Shown piece by piece: positions 10,829 to 22,006 of a stretch of DNA of 64,000 nt (position 1 is the stretch's first letter; each line of letters starts with the position of its first letter). The position numbers and the translations under genes were made by a program. The notes below the pieces were generated by a model that was not told the origin of the DNA, did not search any database, and saw only the letters and a program-made list of their open reading frames with translations. Origin of the DNA: Thinopyrum elongatum. Taxonomy: Eukaryota; Streptophyta; Magnoliopsida; Poales; Poaceae. Location: positions 109,257,201-109,321,200 of the forward strand of contig CM022300.1 of the NCBI GenBank assembly GCA_011799875.1. The letters are read 5' to 3'.

Positions 10829-11880
10829 GGCATCTCCAGCGCTGACCCACAAATTTACACCGGCATCTGTCCGAGGACACTGATGCAAGAGGATGCCATC
10901 CAATGCTGCCCGCATACCTTTCGACAACTATATGAACTAACCGGACAAAAATTCATGCAAACAAAGCAAATTTCAAATTAACTAGATGAAATTCATTACA
11001 TTTCAAAAACTTTTTCTATAAACCGGATGAAATTCATTACATATTTCGCACAAACCGTACTAGAACCTACTGTAAACCTAATCTAAACGATCGCCGGCGC
11101 CCGACCACCATGTCCGGCCATGAGCCCCGAGAACTGACGCTCCGGCTATTGCCCTTGCCTCCTCCTCATCCGCCTCGGCTTTCTCCAGCTCCGCCTCGAT
11201 AACCTCCTCCTCCGGATCACAAGGTTCTGAAGATTTCCGCCTCCATGTCGCCATCAAGCGGCTAATCGCCAGCTGATGTTTACCCCACCAAGCTTGGCGT
11301 CGACTGAGTGGAGGAGCGGTGGCCTTCCTGGGACCAGAGTGACGGTGACCTACCATGTACTACTCTTCCTCGCTGCCGGCTGCGCCTGCGCACGCGTGTC
11401 GGCTTCATGGTCGTGGCGGCGAAGGGCGGCCGGGGGGGAGCCGGCGATGTCCTTCGTCTGCTCCTGTGACAGTATGTCCAAGAGAGCTTTGGAGCGCGCC
11501 CGGAGTGGAGCCGGCGATGTCCTTCGTCTGCTCCTGCGATAGTACGTCCAAGAGAGCTTTGGAGTGCGAGGAGGCCATGGTTGGAGTGGTGCCGACAGAA
11601 GGAAGGGACCGGAGGAGAATGACCGTGGGTCTTTGGCTATGGCTGGGGCTGAAGTTAATATAGCGGGTGAATGGCAATGAGCTGCGGCAGACGGACGGAT
11701 GGCTGGCGCCAGAGTAGGTTCGTCGGCAGCCGCGTGTCATTAATGTGGGCGGTGGATAGATGGCCATCGTGTCGTTAATGCGGAGCAGTCGCTTGCACCG
11801 GGATGCCGCGCGGGTGACGCTCTCTCGGTCATCGCGCTGCTGTAATGCCGGCGCCAGTGAGAGGTCGCGTCGGGCATGAA
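10829..11880 (-). pseudogene. decayed transposon-derived gene unit
   Basis: Read on the minus strand there is a TATA-like gctatattaac near 11655-11665, an ATG at 11578 starting MASSHSKALLDVLSQEQTKD, and a later open stretch (11078-11356) ending in a Glu/Ala-rich segment (EEEVIEAELEKAEADEEEA). An internal 70-bp tandem duplication (11438-11507 and 11508-11577) breaks the frame. The downstream flank ends at gggcatctccagcgc (10829), a DNA-transposon-like terminus. Related leader sequence (gcagtcgcttgcaccggga) and tail (aaaccggacgaaaatcattaca) occur at 15150-15700. I suspect a PIF/Harbinger-like element but see no transposase. Confidence 0.4.
11438..11577. repeat. 70-bp tandem duplication
   Basis: Two adjacent copies of a unit containing gccggcgatgtccttcgtct, with a few substitutions. 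Seventy is not a multiple of three, so the duplication disrupts any frame running through it. Confidence 0.85.
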
Positions 11881-11883
11881 TGT

Positions 11884-12557
11884 GGTCACTATATACGACT
11901 TAAGATGATTATACGGTCACTGGCTCCGTATTTTGTCTGGTTGACCGGTCAAACAGTCCACATGCGCCTCACCCAGGTTATACGGCCCCACCCGTCAATG
12001 GGTCAAAAATAAATAAATTAGAAAAGCTAAATTATGCATTGCATGGGTGAGGAATTAACCCCGAACCTCTGCAGTAAAGCCCCACGAGCTAACCAAATGA
12101 GGTATTTTTGCAAGGAACAAACACGACGCACATGCATGCATGCGGACGACCCACACCCTCGCAGTATGCACGCGCATGCACACAATACATACTAGCACGC
12201 ACGCGGACGCACTTACGCAGTTACGCTTATGATTGTACTGAAATAAATTATGTGAACTCATGGATGACGAGCCTTTGAAGCGTATGCGGCACGTATAGAC
12301 AACCAGGCATCCATGCAACCGCTCTTGTCGCCAGCTAGTGTGCGTTGCAGCGATGAGTCCGTGGTTTGATTCCCCACATACGCATAATTTTGGTTTTTAT
12401 TTCTTTCTCCAGTGACAGGTAGTCCCGCATAGATAGATAGATATAGAACACGAGCTGATGAGGCGCATGTGGACTGTTTGACTGGTCAACCAGACAAATA
12501 CGGAGCTATACGCTGAGCCAGTGACCGTATAATCACCATATCTCGTTTATAATGACC
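11884..12557. mobile_element. long-TIR (MULE-like) non-autonomous element
   Basis: Long inverted repeats: left gattatacggtcactggctc through tccacatgcgcctca (about 11907-11972) matches the minus-strand reading of 12459-12533, and similarity extends outward (ggtcactatatacg) and inward (to aattatgcat). Each arm holds a Pol III B-box-like phrase (ggttcggggtt on the minus strand near 12060; ggtttgattcc near 12364). There is no coding capacity. TIR length of about 150-200 bp points to a Mutator-like element, but I could not confirm a 9-bp target duplication. Confidence 0.6.
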
Positions 12558-12764
12558 GTATTGACCGTATTCTTAAGTACAATGATCAAAGTGAGCTATC
12601 AAGACAAGTTCGATGACTGCCAATGCATTTTACTCGGTAATAAATGACCAAGATTGAAGGGGAATCCAAATTTCCTTCATCGTCTGCCCTTGAGCTCTTG
12701 ACAAACCAATGCACTATACGGTTGTGCGGCCACTCCACCCCAGAGCTCTCACCAAGCGTCATTC

Positions 12765-13081
12765 ATGCCACCGCGCCGCACACTAACCGGTAAGGAAGCG
12801 ATGGCATCCCGCCGCGCCGAGTTCCTCGCCGCCCACGACCACACACAAAATGGTAGGGAAGCGATGGCATCCCGCCGTGCCGAGAGCAAGAGGCGGCCAA
12901 AGCCGCACAGAGGGAGCGGAAAAGGCAGAAAGCACTCAAGAAAAGAGAGTCCCACTGCCACAAGAAAGAAGAGGACGCACACGCTGCTGCGGAGAGCTCG
13001 GCGGAGATCCAAGCACGGTGGGGTGTCACCGACAAAGCCGGGAAGGAGAACGACGGCGTCTGGCCAGCATGTGAGAAGTAG
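12765..13081 (+). pseudogene. basic/coiled-coil protein fragment, frameshifted
   Basis: The frame starting at the ATG at 12765 gives MPPRRTLTGKEAMASRRAEF with a 61-bp tandem repeat (12790 and 12851). Frame 2 then gives a Lys/Glu/Ala-rich helical stretch (EQEAAKAAQRERKRQKALKK) running to KENDGVWPACEK and TAG at 13079. The frame change near 12882 coincides with the repeat junction (61 is not a multiple of three). The end looks like the C-terminal coiled coil of transposon-linked NAM-associated proteins, but this is a guess. Confidence 0.4.
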
Positions 13082-13206
13082 TAGTGCTAGTAGTTAGTGT
13101 GTGTGAGTGTCTATGTCGCCCATACGTTTGTTTAATTAATTATGAGTATATACCAGTACTAGTTACTACTGTAGTTTTTAGAGCAAATTACCAGTACATT
13201 AGCCTA

Positions 13207-13343
13207 GACTCAATGGAAAAATTCCTATCCTATGCATCAAATGGCATCTCTTTCTCTATAGGAATTGAGATGTATGTCATATCACTTCCTATGATTTTCA
13301 TATTCCTATAAAATTCCTATCCTATGAACCAAAGGAGGCCTCC
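13207..13343. mobile_element. Tourist-like MITE fragment
   Basis: The right end reads ccaaaggaggcc, the minus-strand form of the GGCCTCCTTTGG terminus of a common grass Tourist-like MITE, with the usual attcctatcctatg motifs inside. The left terminus is not recognisable, so it is probably truncated. Confidence 0.5.
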
Positions 13344-13379
13344 GCTGGAGTACAGTACTACTGTAGCTAGCAGTATTGC

Positions 13380-13770
13380 TGGTACAGTAGTTTTCTTCAA
13401 GAAGCGGAATTCAACAAAGTCATGATGGTTCGTTCGTCTGAGCAACTTTACAGTGGGAAAGGTTGGGCCTGTGATTTGATGGATCATTAGTCAATATTAC
13501 TGCGGCGCGATGACCGGGGTGACTCTCCCTTGGAGTTCTGCATGCATGTCAAGTGGACCAGGATGGTCGACGTCCCACATGTTGACGAACGGAAGTATTC
13601 TTTCCGATATCGAGGAGCAATGAAACTGCGTGGTATAGTATCACTGCTGATTTATATTTATTTTTTATTTTTGATGAAAGCTAGCGTTTCAACTCTTACG
13701 ATGAAGGAGTGCCAAACACGGCACGTGCTAGATGTCCCACACGTCAGCGAAAGGAGTGGGACATGAACAT
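13380..13770. repeat. dispersed local repeat, copy C
   Basis: Homologous to 9588-9895 over most of its length (caacaaagtcatgatggttc, gggaaaggttgggcctg, caagtggaccaggatggtcg), with indels and a different spacer near 13480-13510. Confidence 0.7.
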
Positions 13771-14079
13771 CGTGGTAGAGCGTCTCCACTTCTTCCACTT
13801 CTAGGTTGGAGACCACACGTAGTACTAGTAGTATGTAACGATACAAAGTGCGACCCAGAGAGAAAGACGTGTCTAGTTGGAAGGTCTCGGGCCATACACG
13901 TAAACAAATATAAAACCTAATATGTGCCTCCAATTGATATAGTAGTAGAGTACTTAGGCACGTACATCATATTATCACCGTGCATTGCACGTACAACATT
14001 TAGTGGTAGTAAGACAAATGCCTATATGCCACGCATGTTCATACTATTTGTGCCTTTCTACTTCACTTACTGCGCTACA

Positions 14080-16850
14080 TTACTCAGGTTCGTACATCCA
14101 TGGGTACATGTTCGTCTCATAGTTCCAGTCCCACTTGTTCTTCATAGATGGAACGATCCATAACAGTGGGCAACGGGACCCCATATTATCGCAGCTTCTT
14201 AGTGTGGCTCCCCACGATGGAGACTCATCCAAACTGAAGCAGCATAGATCAGGGATAGGGGCGTTCAAGATATCAATCCGTCGGTGTGCAATGAAAACAC
14301 ACCCATTCTTCATGAACGACAGGCCATCGGCATCGTGCACGGAAGGTGGCATTGTTTGCGCTATGGGGTAGTTGTCCCCGATGAAAATCGAGTACTCTTC
14401 AAGTGTGTTCATCCGCACCCAGGTAGCATCACGGGGGTCGAACACGCCGCCGTCCATCTGGTACACCTGGCATCTCAAACCTGGATACATGCTGATGTGC
14501 ATGGTTATGGTCCATGCAGTATGATAAGGTGACGTAAGCAGAGGATACGGATTAAAATAAAATACTTTATATTGCTTATTTCTATGAGGGGGAAGGGAAG
14601 CAATGTATAGACCAGCTGCGGCATGGGCGACGACAAACAATTTGAGAGTGTTACCTGGGCCATGTACATTAATTAAAGTAGGAGTAGTTTTGTTGATGGG
14701 ATTATGGCTACCTAGCTAGTACTACACGAAATTGAAATTGTTAAGTCCTTTATAGTTTATACAACTGGCATTATAAAGTTGCGTAGATGACTATCCCAAT
14801 CAATAAAAAAAAGAAGGAAAGAACTACTCCTGCTCTTGGAGTACAAAGAGACATGTACTGAAATGTTATAAGATGACATGGCAATAAGATATATGATAGT
14901 TCCTGGCTCTACTACTCTTGGATCGGAGAGAAGGGATTACCTGGGTACATGATCAGGGTTCGATCGTGATAGATCGTGGCACCTTGTTGCCCTTCAATGG
15001 TACCATGGGTAACGACTGCTAAGATAGTACGTCCCAACTGGGTGTCGTCAGCTACAAGGTTCCAAGTTAGACCAAATGCTCCATGCACATCCACAATTGG
15101 CGATCTGATTTTGATCGGGGTATGACTTTGCCCTGCATAATCGTGCAAACAAGGCAGAATTCATAGAAACCGGACGAAAATCATTACATTTCGAAAACTT
15201 TTCATATAAACCGGACGAGATACATTACAATTTTCATACAAACCGGAGTAAAACCTACTCTAAACAAGTTGCAACTGTAATGTGGGCGGCGCACGGACGA
15301 CGGCCGGCCGTGGTGTCTTTTGAGGCTACTCATAGTGGGGAGTATCATATACAATATACTAGTGCATGATACTAGTGTATGATATACTACTTTTATAGTG
15401 CATAGTATCATAGAGTAGTAGCATAGATGATCATATTTATTGCCATGCATGACCCCCTGTCTCTTCTTTAATTCTCTACCACATCACCATGTCTACTATT
15501 CCCGAGTGTATGTACCAGCTAAGTTACCACCACTATGGCCAGCCTCGACGTGGAGCAGTCGCTTGCACCGGGAAGCGGCGCTCTCTCGGCCGTCGCGCTG
15601 CTTCAAAGCCGGTGCCAGTGAGAGGTCGCCTCCGCTCTGGCCAGGCATTAATGCGGCACTGACGCTCCATGGCGGCGCTGACCGTTTCAGGCGGGAAGCG
15701 CGCGCCGGCAAGGGAGGGGGTTTGGGTCGGCCAGGGCGGTCAGATGCGGGCATGGTGGTGGTATTTATTTTGTACCGTTTCAGGTGTAGTACTGGTAGTT
15801 TGCAAAAACTACTCAATTATTGCACTCAGTTTCCTAAAAAAATGTGGTAAAAAATGTTACTTGCAATGCATGCATGCGTGACCAATAAAAATGACCAATA
15901 AAAAAAATACTACATGCATGCAACGATTTAATGCACATTGTAATCTCAACATGTGATGGGGAGCTCTAAATTTGAATTTGAAACTTATAAAATGAAAAAA
16001 TTCAAAACAAATAAACTGTAAGAGACGGAGTATACCGTAGGATGTGTCCCATTTGAAACAAGTCCCTTGGTTTGTCACCGCGAAGATGCGGTTAGAAAGG
16101 AGCACAGCGTCTTCGTACTCGTACGACAACAAATCGGACGCAGACAGCATGGTCCACCTTTGACCGCCATGTGCAGGGTTCATGAAAGCAATCGCGATGT
16201 CGAACACCGCGATGAGAGTGTAATTTTGGTTGGCGGATGACCTTATCAGGGCTTCCAGGATTGTTATCTTCTTCAATCTCACCGTGGTTCCATCGTACCA
16301 ATTCAGGCGATGGCCCATTGCATGGCTGATCCCAATGTTGGACAAAGGTTCTACGGGAACGGTGTCACCGTTGTAGATGTTGTGCAAAGTGATGTTGGTA
16401 CCCTCCCGTACATACGCAAGCCAATCTTCATAGGCACCAAGCCTAACATGTGAAACAGTGGGCGGCGGGGGAATTAGGAAATGGACACGGAAGTAGTCTT
16501 TATATTGCATTTACTACGTGATCAAACTCATCACTTACCTGCTCATCGGACAAAATCCGAGTGCCCCTCAACGTCGGCATCTCAAGGGGTGTCAACTTGC
16601 AACTACGGCCACGCCGCGCTGGAGAGACCCCCAAGGAAACATCCTCGTCCTTGAGGACGCATGGCAGACCAACTAGCATGGCCTTCTCCCACACATATTT
16701 ACGCACCCTCTTAAAATATTTTGTGCAAGTACCGCTAAGTCTTGAGGATGTGAGGAAGTCGGAGCGACTTACGATTTGTCCCAAAGGATCATCGTCCAAG
16801 GTCTCCCAACCACGACGAGGAAGAGAAGCACCACCGCCTTGCGAATCCAT
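14080..16850 (-). CDS. DUF295 / F-box-like protein, 4 exons
   Basis: This is a plant DUF295 (KIB1-4 beta-propeller) protein with an F-box-like start; the family are putative SCF adaptors. Exons on the minus strand are 16850-16539 (ATG at 16850; WETLDDDPLGQIVSR), 16442-16036 (AYEDWLAYVREG, DLLSYEYEDAVLLSNRIFAV), 15132-14941 (SPIVDVHGAFGLTWNLVADD) and 14480-14080 (MNTLEEYSIFIGDNYPIA, the DUF295 signature). Introns 2 and 3 join in frame (phase 1 each: tacg|gtatac to attatgcag|gg, and ccag|gtaatc to tatccag|gt). Exon 1 ends at a strong donor (cag|gtaagt, phase 0), but the only good acceptor (catgttag|g) needs phase 2, so there is a one-base mismatch. Either a frameshift or an unseen splice choice lies at 16443-16540. 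Intron 2 carries repeat DNA. Otherwise it is well preserved. Confidence 0.72.
15136..15770. repeat. repeat DNA inside the DUF295 gene intron
   Basis: 15140-15260 (aaaccggacgaaaatcatta) and 15545-15690 (gcagtcgcttgcaccggga, gccagtgagaggtcgc) are homologous to parts of the unit at 10829-11880, in the same order but with the middle missing. It is therefore an internally deleted copy of that element within the intron. Confidence 0.55.
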
Positions 16851-16978
16851 GGAAATGGAGACCAACTGCCTTGTCCCTTGTGGAGCTGGTTTAGACGAGA
16901 GGAGATGGTAACTGCAGTGCTTCGTCCCTTCGGAAAGGATGTTCTGCGGGCGCGCACTAGTGCAATTTATATTTGAGA

Positions 16979-17240
16979 CTAGCAAGTGGCCCATGCATTG
17001 CACGGAACATCAAGATGCATTTATACAAGTTTTTATCTCGTGGGAGACGAAGATGAACGAGGGAGGGCCTTATCTGCAAATGTGGAGAGGGGTGCTGGTA
17101 TCTTTTCGCAAAATTGCCATAGCTTGCTTTCTATCCATCAGATATAGGTCGGACGGTCTATATTGCAGGATGGCAGGCACACCATCATCACCAACTCAGT
17201 TTTTCATATTTTATTATTATTATAAGAGTAGAGATAGAGA
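16979..17240 (-). mobile_element. short non-autonomous Helitron-like element
   Basis: On the minus strand it runs from TCTCTATCTCTACTC (17240) to GGGCCACTTGCTAG (16979). It is flanked by A on the 5' side and T on the 3' side, the canonical A|TC...CTAG|T arrangement. It is homologous end to end with 5040-5284. The open frames seen in it are chance. Confidence 0.68.
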
Positions 17241-17244
17241 TTAG

Positions 17245-18200
17245 GGAGCTGGCGGGCGGTTCATTGTACGGCACGTTCGCGTCCATCCACTAGCTTGGAA
17301 TTAAAGCACGCACGACATTTACAGTGACTGGGGTTAGTTGTTTTCCGGGCGCATGGACCAACGCGAACTAGCGGACCTGGTCGCCCTTTTTCGAGCACGC
17401 CTTCGACAAGTACATGCATGACATGCGTGCGTGCAAATCTTGCGTGACCAAACTGTGCGAAGCGGAGCGGTAGGCCGTCGAACTGCAGCCTACATGTTGC
17501 AGCCATGTCATCCACACGCAACCTAAAGGCCAATTCATACTCCACTGGACTATAGTGTACTACTATGCATTGTTTGGCATGAACGTTCCTTCGAGCTCAT
17601 GCTGCAACTGGTGTACTCCACAGCCCGCTTCCCTTCTCCTTCCTTTTCCACCGCCCGCACATGTCTGCGGGAAGCGACCGGTCAACCCTTATATAGGAGT
17701 GCTAGCACAAAAAGATGCATGCATGACCACTAAAATTTCCTTTCTCTTATCTCTATGAAATAAATGTGGCGTGAAACTCAAAGCCCTTTAAGTCTGATTA
17801 TAATGGAAATCATCGTCCTCCTCCGGATCCGCTTCGCCCGCTTCGTCGTCCTCCTGTTCTGGCTCCGCGTCGTCGTTCTCCTCCTCCGGCTCCGCGTGCT
17901 GCTCCACCTCCAACGCCTCCTTGTCCGGCTCTGGCTAGTCTGCACTCCGGAGGTAGGGCGGCTGCGATCCGGGCTTCGCGCCACCTCCAGATCAAAGCGC
18001 CGCTCTGGCGGGAGCATGGCGTATGTCGTTACCTACGGCCGGGCCATGGCTATTGGGCGACGGCGACCAGAGAAGAGGCGGCGGGAAGGGAATGAATGCA
18101 ACTATTGTTTGGGTTCGCCTTCCGTCTTAAATAAATGCGCACCATCACGTGTACCCGCGGGTGCACAAATTGTAACATACGGGTCTGCTTAGGGGGCATC
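17245..18200. other. intergenic with an acidic coding remnant on the minus strand
   Basis: At 17790-17945, minus strand, one frame gives an Asp/Glu-rich tail (AEPEEENDDAEPEQEDDEAG) ending HYNQT and a stop. An in-frame stop lies just upstream, so it is only a fragment. No family can be assigned. The rest shows nothing clear. Confidence 0.3.
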
Positions 18201-18544
18201 ACGTAACTGGTATGTGTGTGAGATTCTGAGAGACAAAGTGCGGGTGTGCGACTCTACTCTTCGGACATGTACTCCACTTTTTGCATCGGGATATAAGTAT
18301 AATGGTATTACACTTTAGCTTGTGATTTACCTGGCCATGTTAACGTGGTTGTGTAAAAAATTTCACTTCCTTCTTGTGATTTGCGTTATATAATTATGAG
18401 AAGTTTGCTAACTACTAAAATAAAGTGGAATTTGTCCATGTTATATAAGTAAATTAAGGTGGTTGTTTATCATACGGGTAAGGTTGGACGAAGGGTGGTA
18501 GGAACAAATGCTCCACCTAGAGCATGTGTGTGTGAGATGGAGTC

Positions 18545-18575
18545 TTAGTGTGTGTGTGTGTGTGTGTGTTTGTGT
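18545..18575. repeat. (GT)n microsatellite
   Basis: A near-perfect TG dinucleotide run, followed by related TGTGTG-rich DNA to 19070 (for example a second run with GCGCGC at 19047-19070). Confidence 0.9.
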
Positions 18576-19295
18576 GAAGCGAAGTCTTCGGTGGCGAAAG
18601 TAATTGAAGTGTGTGTGGCTTCATCATAGAGAGGTGATGTGTATGGCAGAGGCCACCAACGAGGGGGGTGCGAGAGAGAAGAGGCCCGTAAAGAGGGAAG
18701 AGAAGGCGTGTGCGCGTGAGAGTAGTCGACATCGAGATAACGTGTTTGTTCGATAGACACTGAGGAAGACTACTATATATCGATGGTGCATGTAGGCGGG
18801 AATTAAACGAAGGGATGGCCTTATTGGTTTTGGGGATATAGGGGAAGAGTGAGAGAGGGAGTAGCTAGAAGGACATTGTTAAGTGTGAGTGTGTGTTTTA
18901 GAGAAGAGACCCATCCAGGCGGAAGTCATGTGCACACAAGAAGAGAACGATTCGATGTGGGGTGAGGGCTGAGGGTAATTAACTACGTATGGAGACATAG
19001 GAGACCTTGAATGTGCATGTGCGAGAGGTATACATGTATACGTGGGATGTGTGTGTGTGTGTGCGCGCGCATGATCGAGATAAAAGAAAGAGGACATAAG
19101 TCATAAGATCAACGACATGGGAGAGACAGATCGGTATGACAATATGCATGCATGTGAGAGTGGAGGAAAGAAGGCCCGATAATTGAGCATGTGTTTTTGT
19201 CTTTAAGAGATAGTGGCGTGGGCTGGAGCATGCATCTATGGCGAGCAGAGAGAGCGAGACACAACGATTGTGCAAAAGAGATCAACCTATAGATG

Positions 19296-19722
19296 CATGT
19301 ATAGAGAGACATATATAGTGTGCATGATAGGAAGCAAGAGTGCGTGCGAGAAAGGAAGGTTGACGGAGAAACTGCAGATAGATAGAGAGATTGAGATGCT
19401 AGCTAGAGGGACATCAGCTAGTTTGTGTGTTAGAGATGACTGCCGAGTGGTTCAGAGGGGTGAAGTTATGTGTGTGTGAGAGAAAGATAAAAAGAGGGCG
19501 CATGACTGCATGTAGAGAGAAACATATATAGTGTGCATGATAGGAAGCAAGAGTGAGGGCGAGAAAGAAGGTTGATGGAGAAACAGATAAATAGAAAGAT
19601 AAAGATGCTAGCTAGAGGGAGATCGGCTAGCTAGTGTGTGTGTTAGAGATAAGAGTCGAGTGGATCAGAAGGCGGAGTTATGTGTGTGGGTGTGAGAGAG
19701 ATAGAGAGAGGGTGCATGTGAG
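19296..19722. repeat. 213-bp tandem repeat, two copies
   Basis: The units start catgta(t)agagaga at 19296 and 19509 and share atatatagtgtgcatgatag, gatgctagctagaggga and ggagttatgtgtgtg. They sit in a GT/GA-rich tract and do not code. Confidence 0.8.
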
Positions 19723-19741
19723 TCACATACAAACAAATATC

Positions 19742-20190
19742 AGAGAGAAATGAGATCCCAAGAGACGGAGTTTTGTGTTTGCGAGAGAGAAAGATATTTC
19801 ACAAGGAGAGTGATATCTAGAGAGACATATCAGGGAACGCGAGATATCCCTAGGGAGAGAGTGTGTGTGAGCGACATACAAGGGAATGGTGGAGAGATAT
19901 GAGACCTTGGGAGACAGAGTTTGTGTTTGTGTGTGAGAAAGAGATATTTAAGAGGGAGAGTCGTAGCTTCTCATACCTAAGGAGCGCAAGACATCTCTGT
20001 GTGAGAGGGGGTGTGCGAGCGGCACACAGGGGAATAGTAGAGAGAAATGAGACCTCGGGAGACAAAGTTTGTGTTTTTGTGAGAGAAAGAGATTTCACAG
20101 GGAGAATCATAGTTAGAGACACATAGCAGGGAGCGAGATATACTTAGAGAGAGATAGAGTGAAGGTCGAGGGAGAGTGTACCGTCAGTGT
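19742..20190. repeat. about 148-bp tandem repeat, three copies
   Basis: The units start agagagaaatgagatcc (19742), ggagagatatgagacc (19891) and agagaaatgagacc (about 20039). Each is followed by gggagacagagtttgtgtt-like and gagagaaagagat(att) phrases. Confidence 0.8.
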
Positions 20191-20199
20191 GTTACAAAG

Positions 20200-20960
20200 A
20201 TAAAAGATCATTGTCGACATACAAGTAGCACGAGAGATACCCGAGAGACGATGAAGGCGTATAGGTCTAGAGAGATATATAAGCATGAGTGATAGCTATA
20301 TGAGACGAATATCTGGATTAAAGGGGATTCAAATATTTAAACTAGAGATCACGACATCGATAATATCATAACGAAATTTGGTCTATCAAATATGCATATT
20401 CATTTGAAATTGGGGACACGTGTAATGTTATATAGTTTATCAATATTAGTGATCCATAGATCCTTTAATTAGAGACAATGCATGGTTTATTTGCAATTAA
20501 TGTCGAAATGGGATTACACTATATGTTGTGTGTGTCAAACACATTATACGTGTTTGAGAAGTAAAAAAACCCGCATGAAACACACATTAATTGGAGACAG
20601 TTAGCGAGGAATGCATACATTGGATTTCAACATAAAGTGGTTTCAAATATTAGAAAATCCCAATTAAGATGAATCCAGCCTTATGAATCTGAGATCATGC
20701 CATTTGTAAACCATATTTATGTATAAAGGGTGTTGTGCTTTTGAAAGTATATATAAAAAAATGATGTATATAGATTTGTATTTGAATACAAAATGGATCA
20801 TGCCCGAAAAAAATACAAACTAGATTCGAATTGAGTTGGCACGGTAAATGTGCACTCTTTCTCTGCAAAAATTTGAACGAAGCGGGGAAACTCGCAGTAA
20901 CCGCTCGAAACCAAAATCTGCGAGATGAAAATTACTGCCTATCCTTGACACGCAAAGCCT
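20200..20960. other. AT-rich intergenic
   Basis: No gene seen. The phrase ggattcaaatattt(g/a)aa recurs at 20327, about 20640, 61693 and 62120, linking this tail to the 61.7-62.2 kb region. Confidence 0.4.
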
Positions 20961-21024
20961 ATCGGCTCGATTTCTATAGGTTTCGAAAGGGGTAGGCTTG
21001 TAATTTCACTCAAACGTGACATAA

Positions 21025-21165
21025 CCTCTGCTTCTCACCTCCCCGGATTCATAGACGGTGGGCGCCAAAACACAGTTTCTCCTCGGCCGAAATTGCCTCT
21101 CACCTCCCTCCCCGATTCATACACGGTGGGAGCCAAAACAAACTCTCCTCGGCCGAAATCTCCGT
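21025..21165. repeat. 71-bp tandem repeat, two copies
   Basis: The units contain gattcatagacggtggg or gattcatacacggtggg, then gccaaaaca and ctcctcggccgaaat. They lie just upstream of a C-rich leader-like segment (21300-21690) that might be the 5' end of a plus-strand transcript; no protein family is recognised there. Confidence 0.75.
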
Positions 21166-22001
21166 CGGCAAATATTCGATGTATGCGAGATTACCGTCCT
21201 ATCCCCAACCGACTAATATTGCTGTGACGTAGGAAATTTTAAACGGAGGCTAAGTTTGTAAATTTCCTCGCATTTGAGACAAGCGCGCCCTGAAGACATG
21301 GTTCCCCCTACCTCTCTCCCTCCATTTCCCCATTTGTACTCCGTGGGCACCGCAGTCTCCTCTGTCCGCCACCCCATCCACCGCCGTCCTCCTCCACCGT
21401 GCCGGAGCTGATACCCCGACACCGTCGTCCATTGCAAGAGATCGACCTCTCTCATCCACGGCTTCGGACCAGGATCCTTGCATCGTGTCCTCTCGTTTCA
21501 TCCGCGCCGTCGTCCACCTTGCCAAGGCCGCTCGTACGACCGTCTCGTTCATCGCGCCGGGATATTTCCCTCACTGCCACCGTCTGCCCTCCTAGATTTG
21601 CTTCCACGCCGCCGACAGCCATCGCTACCGCAACACCCTCAACGCCTCAGCAGATGCTTACACGGCACCACACCAGAGGTGGTACTCTTTCGTATCTGCT
21701 CAAGTTATTTATCTCAGCAAGAAAATAGATCGCCACTGTTTTACTATGATTTCTTGTCCATCACTTAGAATCTTACTTGTTAGTTGAAACCAAACATTGG
21801 TTGCGAAGTTGCCTTTATCCGGTTTGCACCTTCAGATCCGCCATGGCATGCTCACCACTATAATTGCAATGCTTATGGTTTTCCCCTTTTATATTCCACA
21901 TTAGCTTAAATGACAGTCGACTGAATTTCAAATTGGGGTCAGTCCATTTTTGGGAGTTTGCCGGAGGGAAGGAAGGGGCTCGCCGGAGGGCTGCCCCATT
22001 A

Positions 22002-22006
22002 TCTAT
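22002..22006. repeat. target site duplication TCTAT (outer retrotransposon, left)
   Basis: TCTAT directly precedes the TG of the left LTR and is repeated directly after the right LTR at 50850-50854. Confidence 0.95.

Noticed and set aside
12040..12380. Possible tRNA gene or SINE
   Set aside because: Only B-box-like words in the arms of an inverted repeat; no full cloverleaf and no SINE tail. Kept as a finding, not as a gene.
16939..17244. 101-aa plus-strand ORF, also seen in the 5 kb copy
   Set aside because: It lies within the short Helitron pair; conservation is that of the non-coding element.
18517..19097. Minus-strand ORFs rich in His-Thr
   Set aside because: Translation of GT-repeat DNA.
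21399..21768. 109- and 96-aa plus-strand ORFs after the 71-bp repeat
   Set aside because: Ser/Pro/Arg-rich leader-like sequence with two overlapping frames and no family match; mentioned only as a possible 5' exon.
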